DNA from: Bacteroidota bacterium
GTDB taxonomy: Bacteria > Bacteroidota > Ignavibacteria > Ignavibacteriales > Melioribacteraceae
Reading direction: 5' to 3'
NCBI GenBank assembly: GCA_021814855.1
Contig: JAKAHQ010000055.1
Span: forward strand, 1-8,363
Length of the DNA stretch: 8,363 bases
Below the pieces are notes generated by a model. The model searched no databases, was not told the origin of the DNA, and saw nothing but the letters and a program-made list of their open reading frames with translations. Position numbers and translations under genes: made by a program. Of the stretch, positions 1-5,765 are shown one piece after another (the first letter of the stretch is position 1; every line of letters starts with the position of its first letter).

Positions 1-59
1 GCAAATTGGTTGCCGTAAAAAATAAGTAGAAACAAAAAAGATATCCATAAACTTCTCAT
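1..59 (-). CDS. 5' end of a secreted or membrane protein, cut by left edge
   Basis: Only the first 19 codons are in the window. They read MRSLWISFLFLLIFYGNQF: a positively charged start followed by a hydrophobic stretch, which is what a Sec signal peptide or N-terminal membrane anchor looks like. The ATG at 59-57 has a GAGAG at 69-65 as a possible ribosome binding site. An alternative TTG start at 71-69 is in the same frame and has a GGAG six bases ahead of it. It is divergent from the GlmU-like gene. The product cannot be named because the mature part lies outside the window. Confidence 0.5.
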   Translation of the reverse strand, partial: MRSLWISFLFLLIFYGNQF

Positions 60-228
60 ACCCGCTCTCAATTTGTACTCCGCATTTTTTTGAATGCTAA
101 TTAAATAATTCCTTCCATAAGATTAAAGGTATAAATCGAAGAAAAAACATTGCTCTAATATTTTCTAATATATTATTCTTAAATTTATCAGTCTTAATTT
201 TAAAACGGTTACCAGACGGAAGAAGAAT
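60..228. other. divergent intergenic region, no firm promoter
   Basis: This very AT-rich stretch separates the minus-strand signal-peptide gene from the plus-strand GlmU-like gene, so promoters for both should lie here. On the plus strand, TAAATTTA (180-187) and TAATTTTA (195-202) resemble the Bacteroidetes -7 box but lack a TTTG at the right distance. On the minus strand, TACCTTTA (131-124) has the same weakness. GGAAGAAG just before the ATG at 229 is the likely ribosome binding site. Confidence 0.4.
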
Positions 229-1716
229 ATGACTGAAATAAAAAACCTAATCCGCGAATATTCATCCGACTTCAATCCATTGCAAAAAGAAACGGCAATA
301 GTGCTGGCTGCCGGGCACGGTAAAAGAATCAAATCGCAGACTTCCAAGATGCTGCATAAAATTTGGGAAATACCGACTGTAGAACGCGTTTGCACAGCTG
401 GGGAGAAAGGATTAACCGGCGCAAACATTATTGTTGTTGTGGGAATTAAAGCCGAAGAAGTTGTTAAGACTCTCGGCAAAAAGAAATCTATATCTTACGC
501 TTATCAGGAAGTGCAGAACGGAACGGGACACGCCGTTCAGATAGCCCTTGAAAATATTGCGGATAAAAGTTACACCGGCACTGTTTATGTCTTCCCGGGC
601 GATATGGGTTTAATTGATGTAGACACCGTAAAATTTTTTAAAGATAGGTTTGAAGAATCAAATGCGGATATGATGGTTCTCACCGGAATCTATGACGGCG
701 ATGTTAAAGATAATTATTACGGAAGAATAGTAAGAGTCAAAAACAAGGATGCGAAGGGAACAAAATCCAGGGACAAAGGGAAGGTTATAGAGATTATTGA
801 GTTTAAGGACATACTAAGTCTCGACGAGAAAAAACCATACAAGCTGCGTTACGGTAAAAAGGAATACAAATATTCCCGCAAAGAGTTAATTGAAAACCGC
901 GAATTCAATTCCGGCGTTTACGCATTTAAATTCCAGCCGCTGAACGAACTTATTCATAAGATCGAGAGCAATAACGTTCAAAAAGAAATTTATCTGACGG
1001 ATTTAATTAGTCTGTTTAATGATAACGGTTACTCGGTCGAAGCGGTTAGTCCAAGCAAGCAACATGTTGTAATGGGATTCAATAATAAGTCTGTGCTAAA
1101 AGAAATGGACGCGATTGCGCGCCGCCTTGTCTACGATAAAATAAAAGATGTCATCGTTATAGATGATGAAGACGATTTTTTTATAGATGAAGATGTAGTT
1201 CAGGAAATTCTAATGATGGACTCTCTTGGAATTCCGCTTGATATTAAAATAGGTAAAGGTGCATACATTGGTAAGGGAGTAAAACTTAATTACAATCTTA
1301 CCATAATGAAGAATGTTTTTCTTCTCGGCAATATTAAATTAGGAAAGAATGTTACTTTAAACGAGAGCGTACAAATGACCTGTTTTTACGGCCAGCAGAC
1401 CGAGATAGGCGACAACACTGAAATATACCGGGGCAATATTATCAAGGGTAACACAATCATAGGCGACAATTGTAAAATCGAATCCGGCGTTAGAATAACC
1501 GGCAGCGATCAATATCCGAGTATTATCGGTTCCAATGCAGTCATTAAGGGATTAACTTATATTTTTGGTTCCCGGATTGAATCTAATATACTTATTGAAC
1601 ACTCGGTTATTCTTAAAAAGAAAATTGCTAAACCGGAAAATTCGAAGCTGGATATTTACCCAATTAGGTTTTACTTGCCGGATGCCGAAGGTAAGGACGC
1701 AGTGAAGGAATTATAA
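229..1716 (+). CDS. GlmU-like nucleotidyltransferase with left-handed beta-helix tail
   Basis: This 495-residue protein has two domains. Residues about 22-260 are a nucleotide-sugar pyrophosphorylase domain: LAAGHGKR (26-33) with Lys40 forms the GlmU nucleotide-binding loop, QNGTGHAV (96-103) is the uracil/sugar contact motif, and GD (124-125) supplies the metal-binding Asp. NSGVYAF and YLTD motifs later in this domain also match GlmU. From about residue 335 there are hexapeptide repeats typical of a left-handed beta-helix. The C-terminal domain lacks the KAGHLTYLGD and NYDG blocks that carry the catalytic His and acetyl-CoA contacts in true GlmU, so acetyltransferase activity is doubtful. 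I therefore call it GlmU-like; the likely activity is UTP:sugar-1-phosphate uridylyltransferase or a related transfer. A 21-residue N-terminal extension precedes the domain. ATG 229 has GGAAGAAG just upstream. It converges on rpsT. Confidence 0.82.
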   Translation: MTEIKNLIREYSSDFNPLQKETAIVLAAGHGKRIKSQTSKMLHKIWEIPTVERVCTAGEKGLTGANIIVVVGIKAEEVVKTLGKKKSISYAYQEVQNGTGHAVQIALENIADKSYTGTVYVFPGDMGLIDVDTVKFFKDRFEESNADMMVLTGIYDGDVKDNYYGRIVRVKNKDAKGTKSRDKGKVIEIIEFKDILSLDEKKPYKLRYGKKEYKYSRKELIENREFNSGVYAFKFQPLNELIHKIESNNVQKEIYLTDLISLFNDNGYSVEAVSPSKQHVVMGFNNKSVLKEMDAIARRLVYDKIKDVIVIDDEDDFFIDEDVVQEILMMDSLGIPLDIKIGKGAYIGKGVKLNYNLTIMKNVFLLGNIKLGKNVTLNESVQMTCFYGQQTEIGDNTEIYRGNIIKGNTIIGDNCKIESGVRITGSDQYPSIIGSNAVIKGLTYIFGSRIESNILIEHSVILKKKIAKPENSKLDIYPIRFYLPDAEGKDAVKEL

Positions 1717-1717
1717 C

Positions 1718-1751
1718 AAAAAAAGGCAACGCCGACAATTCAGGTTGCCTT
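1718..1751 (-). terminator. rho-independent terminator of rpsT
   Basis: AAGGCAAC (1723-1730) pairs perfectly with GTTGCCTT (1744-1751), an 8-bp stem with a 13-base loop. Read on the minus strand, the stem is followed by a T run (complement of the A run 1718-1724), the classic intrinsic terminator layout, 23 bases past the rpsT stop. On the plus strand the following bases (GTATATAAC) are a poor U tract, so it may stop the GlmU-like transcript only weakly. Confidence 0.85.
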
Positions 1752-1774
1752 GTATATAACTTTAACAATAAATT

Positions 1775-2038
1775 TTATTTTGCAGCGGCTAATTTGTTTA
1801 CATGCTTTGTTAAAGCAGATTTTTTTCTAGCCACCGTATTTTTATGCATTCTTCCTTTAGCGGCGGTTTTATCTAAAAATGAAACTGCTTCTTTCAAATT
1901 TTCCTGAGCTTTGGATGCGTCGTCGGAAACCATTACCTTCTTTACCAATGTCTTAACTTTGGATAATGCCGCTTTATTTCTTACTTCTCTTCTTTTAGTC
2001 GATCTTACTCTTTTTTTAGCTGATTTGTGGTGCGCCAT
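1775..2038 (-). CDS. rpsT: 30S ribosomal protein S20
   Basis: The 87-residue, strongly basic protein is the usual full length for S20, which binds 16S rRNA early in 30S subunit assembly. The N-terminus MAHHKSAKKRVRSTKRREVRN and the RMHKNTVARKKSALTKHVN block near the C-terminus are the conserved rRNA-contacting helices of the family. The ATG at 2038-2036 is preceded by AAGG about ten bases upstream. The gene stands alone on this strand, with its own promoter candidate and a strong terminator, which fits a monocistronic, highly expressed gene. It is divergent from queE. Confidence 0.97.
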   Translation of the reverse strand: MAHHKSAKKRVRSTKRREVRNKAALSKVKTLVKKVMVSDDASKAQENLKEAVSFLDKTAAKGRMHKNTVARKKSALTKHVNKLAAAK

Positions 2039-2072
2039 TAATCTGAAACCTTATTTTGTTAAAATTAGTGTG

Positions 2073-2104
2073 TAAATATAGTATTAAAGGTCGTTCAAAT
2101 CAAA
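2073..2104 (-). promoter_or_regulatory. putative Bacteroidetes-type promoter of rpsT
   Basis: On the minus strand TTTG (2104-2101) is followed after 20 bases by TATATTTA (2080-2073). This fits the TTTG-N19/20-TAnnTTTG pattern of the Bacteroidetes primary sigma factor except for the last base. The predicted start would leave a leader of about 25-30 bases before the rpsT ATG. Confidence 0.5.
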
Positions 2105-2217
2105 CAAAGGATTTTAATTAAAATGTAAATTGTTAGTTCCCTGCGTCATTGGTTAAAATGCCGAAACAGGTTGATTCTTAGCAAGTTCTATTCCCGAATT
2201 CGCGCATAAATTGACAA

Positions 2218-2252
2218 TTGTTGATTGAATATCGAAAGGATTGTTATCTTTG
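2218..2252 (+). promoter_or_regulatory. putative Bacteroidetes-type promoter of queE
   Basis: TATCTTTG at 2245-2252 is an exact match to the Bacteroidetes -7 box TAnnTTTG. A cluster of TTG triplets at 2218-2227 (TTGTTGATTG) lies about where the -33 TTTG element is expected, although the spacing is 17 or 21 bases depending on which triplet is used. Transcription would begin near 2258-2260. That leaves a very short leader and rules out the in-frame TTG at 2218 as the translation start. Confidence 0.6.
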
Positions 2253-2274
2253 CGCCGCAATTGAAAGGCATTTG

Positions 2275-2913
2275 ATGTTAAAAGTAAACGAAATCTATTT
2301 CTCGGTTCAGGGAGAAAGTTCAAAGGCCGGGCTACCGTGCGTATTTATCCGCTTGACTTATTGCAACCTTCGCTGTTCCTACTGCGATACCGGATATGCT
2401 TTCTATGAAGGGCATGATATGTCTGTTGAGGAGATTCTAACCGAAGTTGAGAAATACGGTTGCAAACTTGTTGAGTTGACAGGCGGTGAACCTCTTGTGC
2501 AGGCGGAGTCGCCGAATTTAATGAAACGATTGTGCGATTTAGGTTATCAAGTTATGTTAGAGACTGGGGGAAGTTTACCAATCAAGCAAATAGATAAGCG
2601 AGTAATGATAATTCTCGATTTGAAATGTCCGTCCAGCAAAATGATGAAAAAAAATCTTTATGAGAATTTGGATTACATTAAAAAGGCCGATGAAATTAAA
2701 TTTGTTATCGGCACACGCGAAGATTACGAGTGGACTAAAGAACAAATTACAAAATACGGTTTGACTGATAAAACGAATATTCTTTTCTCGGTAGTCTTTG
2801 GTTTGCTGGAACCGGTTAAACTTGTTGAATGGTTGCTTGAAGATAAATTAAACGTGCGCTTCCAATTGCAAATGCATAAATATATTTGGGAACCAACCGC
2901 TAAAGGTGTATGA
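2275..2913 (+). CDS. queE: 7-carboxy-7-deazaguanine synthase (radical SAM)
   Basis: QueE converts 6-carboxy-tetrahydropterin to 7-carboxy-7-deazaguanine, the second dedicated step towards preQ0 and queuosine. The 212-residue product has the family N-terminus NEIYFSVQGES (5-15), which contacts substrate. The radical SAM cluster motif CNLRCSYC supplies Cys30, Cys34 and Cys37 in CX3CX2C spacing, and TGGEPL (69-74) is the SAM-binding GGE motif. The length is normal for the family. I start at ATG 2275 because AAAGG lies six bases before it. The longer in-frame TTG start at 2218 would add 19 residues that are not family-like and would place the promoter inside the gene. The stop overlaps the queD start, so the two genes form an operon. 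Confidence 0.93.
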   Translation: MLKVNEIYFSVQGESSKAGLPCVFIRLTYCNLRCSYCDTGYAFYEGHDMSVEEILTEVEKYGCKLVELTGGEPLVQAESPNLMKRLCDLGYQVMLETGGSLPIKQIDKRVMIILDLKCPSSKMMKKNLYENLDYIKKADEIKFVIGTREDYEWTKEQITKYGLTDKTNILFSVVFGLLEPVKLVEWLLEDKLNVRFQLQMHKYIWEPTAKGV

Positions 2914-3326
2914 TGAAAATTGCTAAAGAGTTTACCTGGGAAATGGGCCATCGCTTGCCGTTCCATAACGGAAAATGCAAAAACCTGCATGGGCATTCTT
3001 ATAAATGTATGATAGAACTTGCCGGAGATCCGGATAAAAACGGAATGGTGCTGGATTACTACGACCTAAAGAAAATTATTGAACCGATACTTGACGAACT
3101 CGATCATTCGTTTATGGTTTGTAATACCGACATAGAACTTATCGAAGTTCTGGAAAAACTGAACTCGCGTCATGTCGTTGTAGAATTCGAAACTACTGCA
3201 GAAAATATCTGCATCTATCTCCTTGGTAGAATTAAATCTTCGGAACTTCCTTCCAATATTCATGAATTAAAAGTACGGGTATTGGAAACGGAAAATACTT
3301 ACGCAGAAGCCGGAACGATGTTATAA
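2913..3326 (+). CDS. queD: 6-carboxy-5,6,7,8-tetrahydropterin synthase
   Basis: QueD turns 7,8-dihydroneopterin triphosphate into 6-carboxytetrahydropterin, the substrate of QueE encoded just upstream. In the 137-residue product, the zinc ligands are His13 (in WEMGHRL), His26 and His28 (in NLHGH). Cys22 is the catalytic thiol, Asp64-His65 (DELDHSF) belong to the proton relay, and Glu125 in RVLETENTYAEA is the pterin-anchoring acid. A segment around residues 72-90 makes it slightly longer than the usual 120 or so. Two adjacent ATGs exist: 2910, overlapping the queE stop as ATGA, and 2913. AAAGG at 2902-2906 is better spaced for 2913. The overlap implies translational coupling. The other pathway genes (folE-like, queC, queF) are not in the window. 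Confidence 0.93.
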   Translation: MKIAKEFTWEMGHRLPFHNGKCKNLHGHSYKCMIELAGDPDKNGMVLDYYDLKKIIEPILDELDHSFMVCNTDIELIEVLEKLNSRHVVVEFETTAENICIYLLGRIKSSELPSNIHELKVRVLETENTYAEAGTML

Positions 3327-3423
3327 TTTGCCTATATCTTTTACTCCTTTCACCAGGATAAAATTTTAGCCGTCCAAACGGCATTTCCAGGGTGATCTGT
3401 TAACTAGGAGACCCTTCCTTAAG

Positions 3424-3458
3424 AAACAGCTCAAAATTTGGGCTAAAATCGCTGTTTT
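3424..3458 (+). terminator. possible weak terminator of queE-queD
   Basis: AAACAGC and GCTGTTT form a 7-bp stem around a 20-base loop, ending in TTTT on the plus strand about 100 bases after the queD stop. The U run is short and the stem only moderately GC-rich. The competing inner stem (3428-3444) shares its AGC, so termination is a guess. Confidence 0.25.
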
Positions 3459-3480
3459 CAACATCGTGTTCGCAAAATTT

Positions 3481-3516
3481 ATGGTAATTGTACTGATGCG
3501 ATAGTACAATTACCAT
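3481..3516. repeat. perfect 14-bp inverted repeat, 8-base loop
   Basis: ATGGTAATTGTACT (3481-3494) is followed by GATGCGAT and then its exact reverse complement AGTACAATTACCAT (3503-3516). No U tract follows on either strand, which argues against an intrinsic terminator. It sits 49 bases before the ATG of the small ORF at 3566 and just ahead of a TATATT (3520-3525). It could be an operator, an mRNA hairpin in the leader, or a mobile-element scar. Confidence 0.85.
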
Positions 3517-3565
3517 CGCTATATTGATTCCAATAATAAACATCTTTTTGACGAAAGGAATTGCA

Positions 3566-3925
3566 ATGATGTCTTCCGATAAAGGCATGACCAACGAAAA
3601 TAACGCGCGTGGTGTAGTTTGGATGGAAATAATATCTTCCAATTCCGAGACCCCTGCCGGCAAGAGCAATCCTATTGAAATTCATAATACCGAAAATGAG
3701 AAAGGGGAAAACCCGGTTTGTCTAATAGATAAGATTGAAAGACAAGGCAATTTATTTATGTTTGAAACCCGTTTTAAAAACAATAATTCCATTGAACCAG
3801 ACTATGCCGATAACTCAATCAGAATATTGTGCGGTAATCTTTCACAATCCCCGAATGAAAGCAACTCGAATATTCTTTTCCATATAGATTATTGGCAAAA
3901 AAGAATTTCCGGCAGAACCAAATAA
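3566..3925 (+). CDS. hypothetical protein, 119 residues
   Basis: I do not recognise this protein. It reads as a soluble, polar, Asn/Ser-rich polypeptide with no signal peptide, membrane segment or known motif. The central and C-terminal part (ENPVCLIDKIERQGNLFMFETRF, then IRILCGNL and ILFHIDYWQKR) alternates hydrophobic and polar residues like a beta-rich domain. The start at ATG 3566 is supported by AAAGGA six bases upstream; a second ATG follows at 3569, and a TTG at 3524 in frame has no ribosome binding site. Codon choice (TCC, GGC, GCC, AAC) resembles the neighbouring genes. It lies 34 bases before the reductase-like gene, so the two may be cotranscribed. A minus-strand ORF overlaps its 5' part, so coding status is not certain. 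Confidence 0.55.
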   Translation: MMSSDKGMTNENNARGVVWMEIISSNSETPAGKSNPIEIHNTENEKGENPVCLIDKIERQGNLFMFETRFKNNNSIEPDYADNSIRILCGNLSQSPNESNSNILFHIDYWQKRISGRTK

Positions 3926-3959
3926 AAATTTTTAATAATTCTCTTGCTTTCTGCTTTGC

Positions 3960-4910
3960 ATGTTTGCTGATAAAAATAAAATATTGGTTATCGGAGCCGG
4001 CGTTATCGGTTCTTTATACGCAGCTAAGCTGGCAAAATCCGGCTGCAATGTAACCGTGCTCGCAAGAGGTGAACGACTTTCCTGCATTAAAGAAAACGGG
4101 CTTTTAATTAAGAGTGTCCGTTCTTCCAAGCCGGAAAAAGTTGCCGTTTCGGTTGTTGATGCCCTTTACCCTGGAGATAATTACGATTTTATTTTGGTAG
4201 CCGTACGCGCAGAAAATTTGAAAGAACTTTATCCGTTATTAAAAAATAATTGTTCCCCTAATATTGTATTTATGGTTAACAACTATTCAGGCTCAGGGGA
4301 GTATATAAACGAAATAGGAAGGAAGAGAACAGTCGTTGCTTTTCCAGGCGCAGGGGGATTTATAAAAAATGGAATTGTTCACTATCATATTATCTCAAGA
4401 TTTATACAGCCGACTACAATAGGAGATTTTTCGGAAGATGGTTCGTCCCGAATAAAGGCGCTAAAGAAAATATTTTGTAAAGCCGGATTGTATGTTTCAA
4501 TTAACCGTGATATGAATTCGTGGCTCATCAATCATCTTGCATTGGTATGCCCGCTTGCAAATGCAATCTATTTTGACGGAGGCAATAATCACAGCGTATC
4601 AAAAAACGAAAAGGCGCTTATCCTGCTAACTGAGGCCCTAAAAGAAAATTTTAATTTTATTCTTAAGGAACCGGATCTAAAAATTAATCCGCACAAATTG
4701 CGCTTTTTTATTTATTGCCCGGATGAAATTCTTTTCTTTTTTCTCAAGTGGATGTACAATACTCAATGGGCCAGGACAGTAATTAACAACCATGCTTTAA
4801 AGGCCAGAGAAGAGATGAATTTACTTTCGTGGGGATTTTTGAAATCGGCGTTCAACAGAGGCAAAAAATTAGAGTACCTCGAAAGACTTGTTATTTTTGG
4901 AAAACGTTAG
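3960..4910 (+). CDS. ketopantoate reductase-like (ApbA/PanE family) oxidoreductase
   Basis: The 316-residue protein begins with a Rossmann fold: ILVIGAGVIGSLYAAKLA places the dinucleotide-binding GxGxxG at 12-17, and the ARGERL segment after the second strand (35-40) suggests NADPH preference. VAFPGAGG (127-133) and the helical C-terminal half follow the ApbA/PanE layout. Where true PanE has Lys-x3-Asn-x3-Asn in the hinge helix, this protein has MNSWLINHLALVCPLANAI (185-203), with no lysine and with His192. It is therefore probably not a functional 2-dehydropantoate 2-reductase but one of the paralogues of unknown substrate. No Shine-Dalgarno is seen before ATG 3960, and no better in-frame start exists. 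It converges on the sirtuin gene. Confidence 0.75.
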   Translation: MFADKNKILVIGAGVIGSLYAAKLAKSGCNVTVLARGERLSCIKENGLLIKSVRSSKPEKVAVSVVDALYPGDNYDFILVAVRAENLKELYPLLKNNCSPNIVFMVNNYSGSGEYINEIGRKRTVVAFPGAGGFIKNGIVHYHIISRFIQPTTIGDFSEDGSSRIKALKKIFCKAGLYVSINRDMNSWLINHLALVCPLANAIYFDGGNNHSVSKNEKALILLTEALKENFNFILKEPDLKINPHKLRFFIYCPDEILFFFLKWMYNTQWARTVINNHALKAREEMNLLSWGFLKSAFNRGKKLEYLERLVIFGKR

Positions 4911-4955
4911 CGCAAGCTTGCTGTTAACGGATCAATCCCGTTTCGAATTTGCGCT
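4909..4955. repeat. nested inverted repeat at convergent gene ends
   Basis: AGCGCAA (4909-4915) pairs with TTGCGCT (4949-4955), and inside it AACGG (4926-4930) pairs with CCGTT (4938-4942). A separate 10-base palindrome GCAAGCTTGC occupies 4912-4921. The structure overlaps the reductase stop codon and lies just past the sirtuin stop, so it may serve as a two-way transcript end. It has no U tract on either strand, so an intrinsic terminator is uncertain. Confidence 0.4.
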
Positions 4956-4958
4956 GGC

Positions 4959-5705
4959 TTATACTGCATTTTTAAATGACTTAATATTTTCTACAATCTC
5001 CGGCATAATTTCTCCCGATTTTCCGAACAAAGAATAATTTGCATACCGGCTCATCTCCGTTTGTTCGATATTAATTTCAACTATATATGCGCCTGCCTGC
5101 TTTGCAGTGAAGGGAATATAAGCGGCTGGATATACGACTGCGGAGGTTCCGACAACGAAGCAGATATCGCACCATTCTGCCGCACGTTCGGCGCTGCGAT
5201 ATTCATCCTGGGGCAGCATCTCTCCGAACCAAACAACATCCGGACGAATGAGTCCGCCGCATTTTTTGCATTTAGGAGCGTGAACGGTTAATTCGAGTTC
5301 CGGCGAATTGTAAAAAGCGTGACAGTCGACGCAAAAATTTCTTTCAATGTTTCCGTGCAGTTCCAATATTTTTTTTGATCCTGCTCTCCGGTGCAGGTTA
5401 TCGATGTTTTGAGTAACCACGGTTACATCATAAAAATTTTCTAACCAGGCGATTGCAAGGTGGCCGTTATTAGGTTGGGTCTCATTGATAATATTTCTTC
5501 TGTGCTGGTACCATTCCCAAACAAGATCGGGATTGCGCATAAAGGAATCAAAGTTGGCAAGCTCTTCCGGCTTCATTTTATTCCAGATTCCGTCTTTACC
5601 GCGGAAAGTAGAAATTCCGCTCTCGGCAGAAATTCCGGCGCCGGTAAAGAAAACAATTTTCTTAGCTGTTCGAAGCCGTTCTATAAATTCTTTCTTGAAA
5701 TGCAT
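4959..5705 (-). CDS. cobB: NAD-dependent protein deacylase, class III sirtuin
   Basis: The 248-residue product is a complete sirtuin that removes acyl groups from lysines using NAD. Visible motifs are GAGIS (22-26) and STFRG for NAD binding, QNID (99-102), the catalytic His117 in LELHGN, the zinc ribbon Cys125, Cys128, Cys146 and Cys149, RPDVVWFGE (154-162), and the late VGTSAVVYPAA loop. Tyr66 and Arg69 in WYQHRR match the YxxR pair that class III sirtuins (SIRT5, CobB) use to bind negatively charged acyl-lysine, so desuccinylase or demalonylase activity is plausible. No clear Shine-Dalgarno precedes the ATG. It is the last gene of the minus-strand run; a hairpin separates it from the TPR gene. 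Confidence 0.93.
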   Translation of the reverse strand: MHFKKEFIERLRTAKKIVFFTGAGISAESGISTFRGKDGIWNKMKPEELANFDSFMRNPDLVWEWYQHRRNIINETQPNNGHLAIAWLENFYDVTVVTQNIDNLHRRAGSKKILELHGNIERNFCVDCHAFYNSPELELTVHAPKCKKCGGLIRPDVVWFGEMLPQDEYRSAERAAEWCDICFVVGTSAVVYPAAYIPFTAKQAGAYIVEINIEQTEMSRYANYSLFGKSGEIMPEIVENIKSFKNAV

Positions 5706-5721
5706 AGTTATAAATTATGCA

Positions 5722-5754
5722 ACCTCGAAGGCCGAAGCGATTGGCCTCCGAGGT
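5722..5754 (-). terminator. intercistronic hairpin, possible terminator or attenuator
   Basis: ACCTCG (5722-5727) pairs with CGAGGT (5749-5754). After one A/C mismatch, AGGCC (5729-5733) pairs with GGCCT (5743-5747), leaving a 9-base loop. On the minus strand it starts 11 bases after the TPR stop codon and is followed by a weak T-rich tail (TTGCATAATTT). The sirtuin ATG is only 16 bases beyond it, so partial termination or mRNA end protection inside an operon is as likely as full termination. Confidence 0.5.
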
Positions 5755-5765
5755 CAACAATAAAA

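Larger units (their letters stand above)
3327..3565. other. intergenic spacer rich in inverted repeats
   Basis: I see no convincing gene here on the plus strand. Several hairpins can form. GCCGT (3370-3374) pairs with ACGGC (3379-3383). AAACAGC (3424-3430) pairs with GCTGTTT (3451-3457), and an alternative stem AGCTCAA (3428-3434)/TTGGGCT (3438-3444) competes for the same bases. There is also the large palindrome listed separately. AAAGGA just before 3566 is the ribosome binding site of the next ORF. A minus-strand ORF across 3400-3669 is discussed under rejected items. Confidence 0.5.

Noticed and set aside
2218..2274. N-terminal extension of QueE from a TTG start at 2218
   Set aside because: The added residues do not match the QueE family, the promoter -7 box falls inside, and ATG 2275 has its own ribosome binding site.
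2039..2274. Possible preQ1 riboswitch upstream of queE
   Set aside because: The leader after the predicted transcription start is only about 15 bases, too short for a preQ1 aptamer, and I see no C-rich loop with an A-rich tail.
3481..3516. Palindrome as a CRISPR repeat, attC site or rho-independent terminator
   Set aside because: There is a single copy with no spacers, no integrase gene in the window, and no U tract on either strand.
3400..3669. Minus-strand ORF of 89 residues across the palindrome, with a hydrophobic middle (FIIGINIAMVIVL)
   Set aside because: It overlaps the plus-strand ORF, whose ATG has a good ribosome binding site, while this one has no clear Shine-Dalgarno and no family resemblance. 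Its C-terminal half runs through the inverted repeat. I keep it as an alternative, not a call.
3479..3685. Second minus-strand ORF of 68 residues in another frame of the same region
   Set aside because: It is short, has no ribosome binding site, and overlaps both better candidates; it appears to be a chance open frame.
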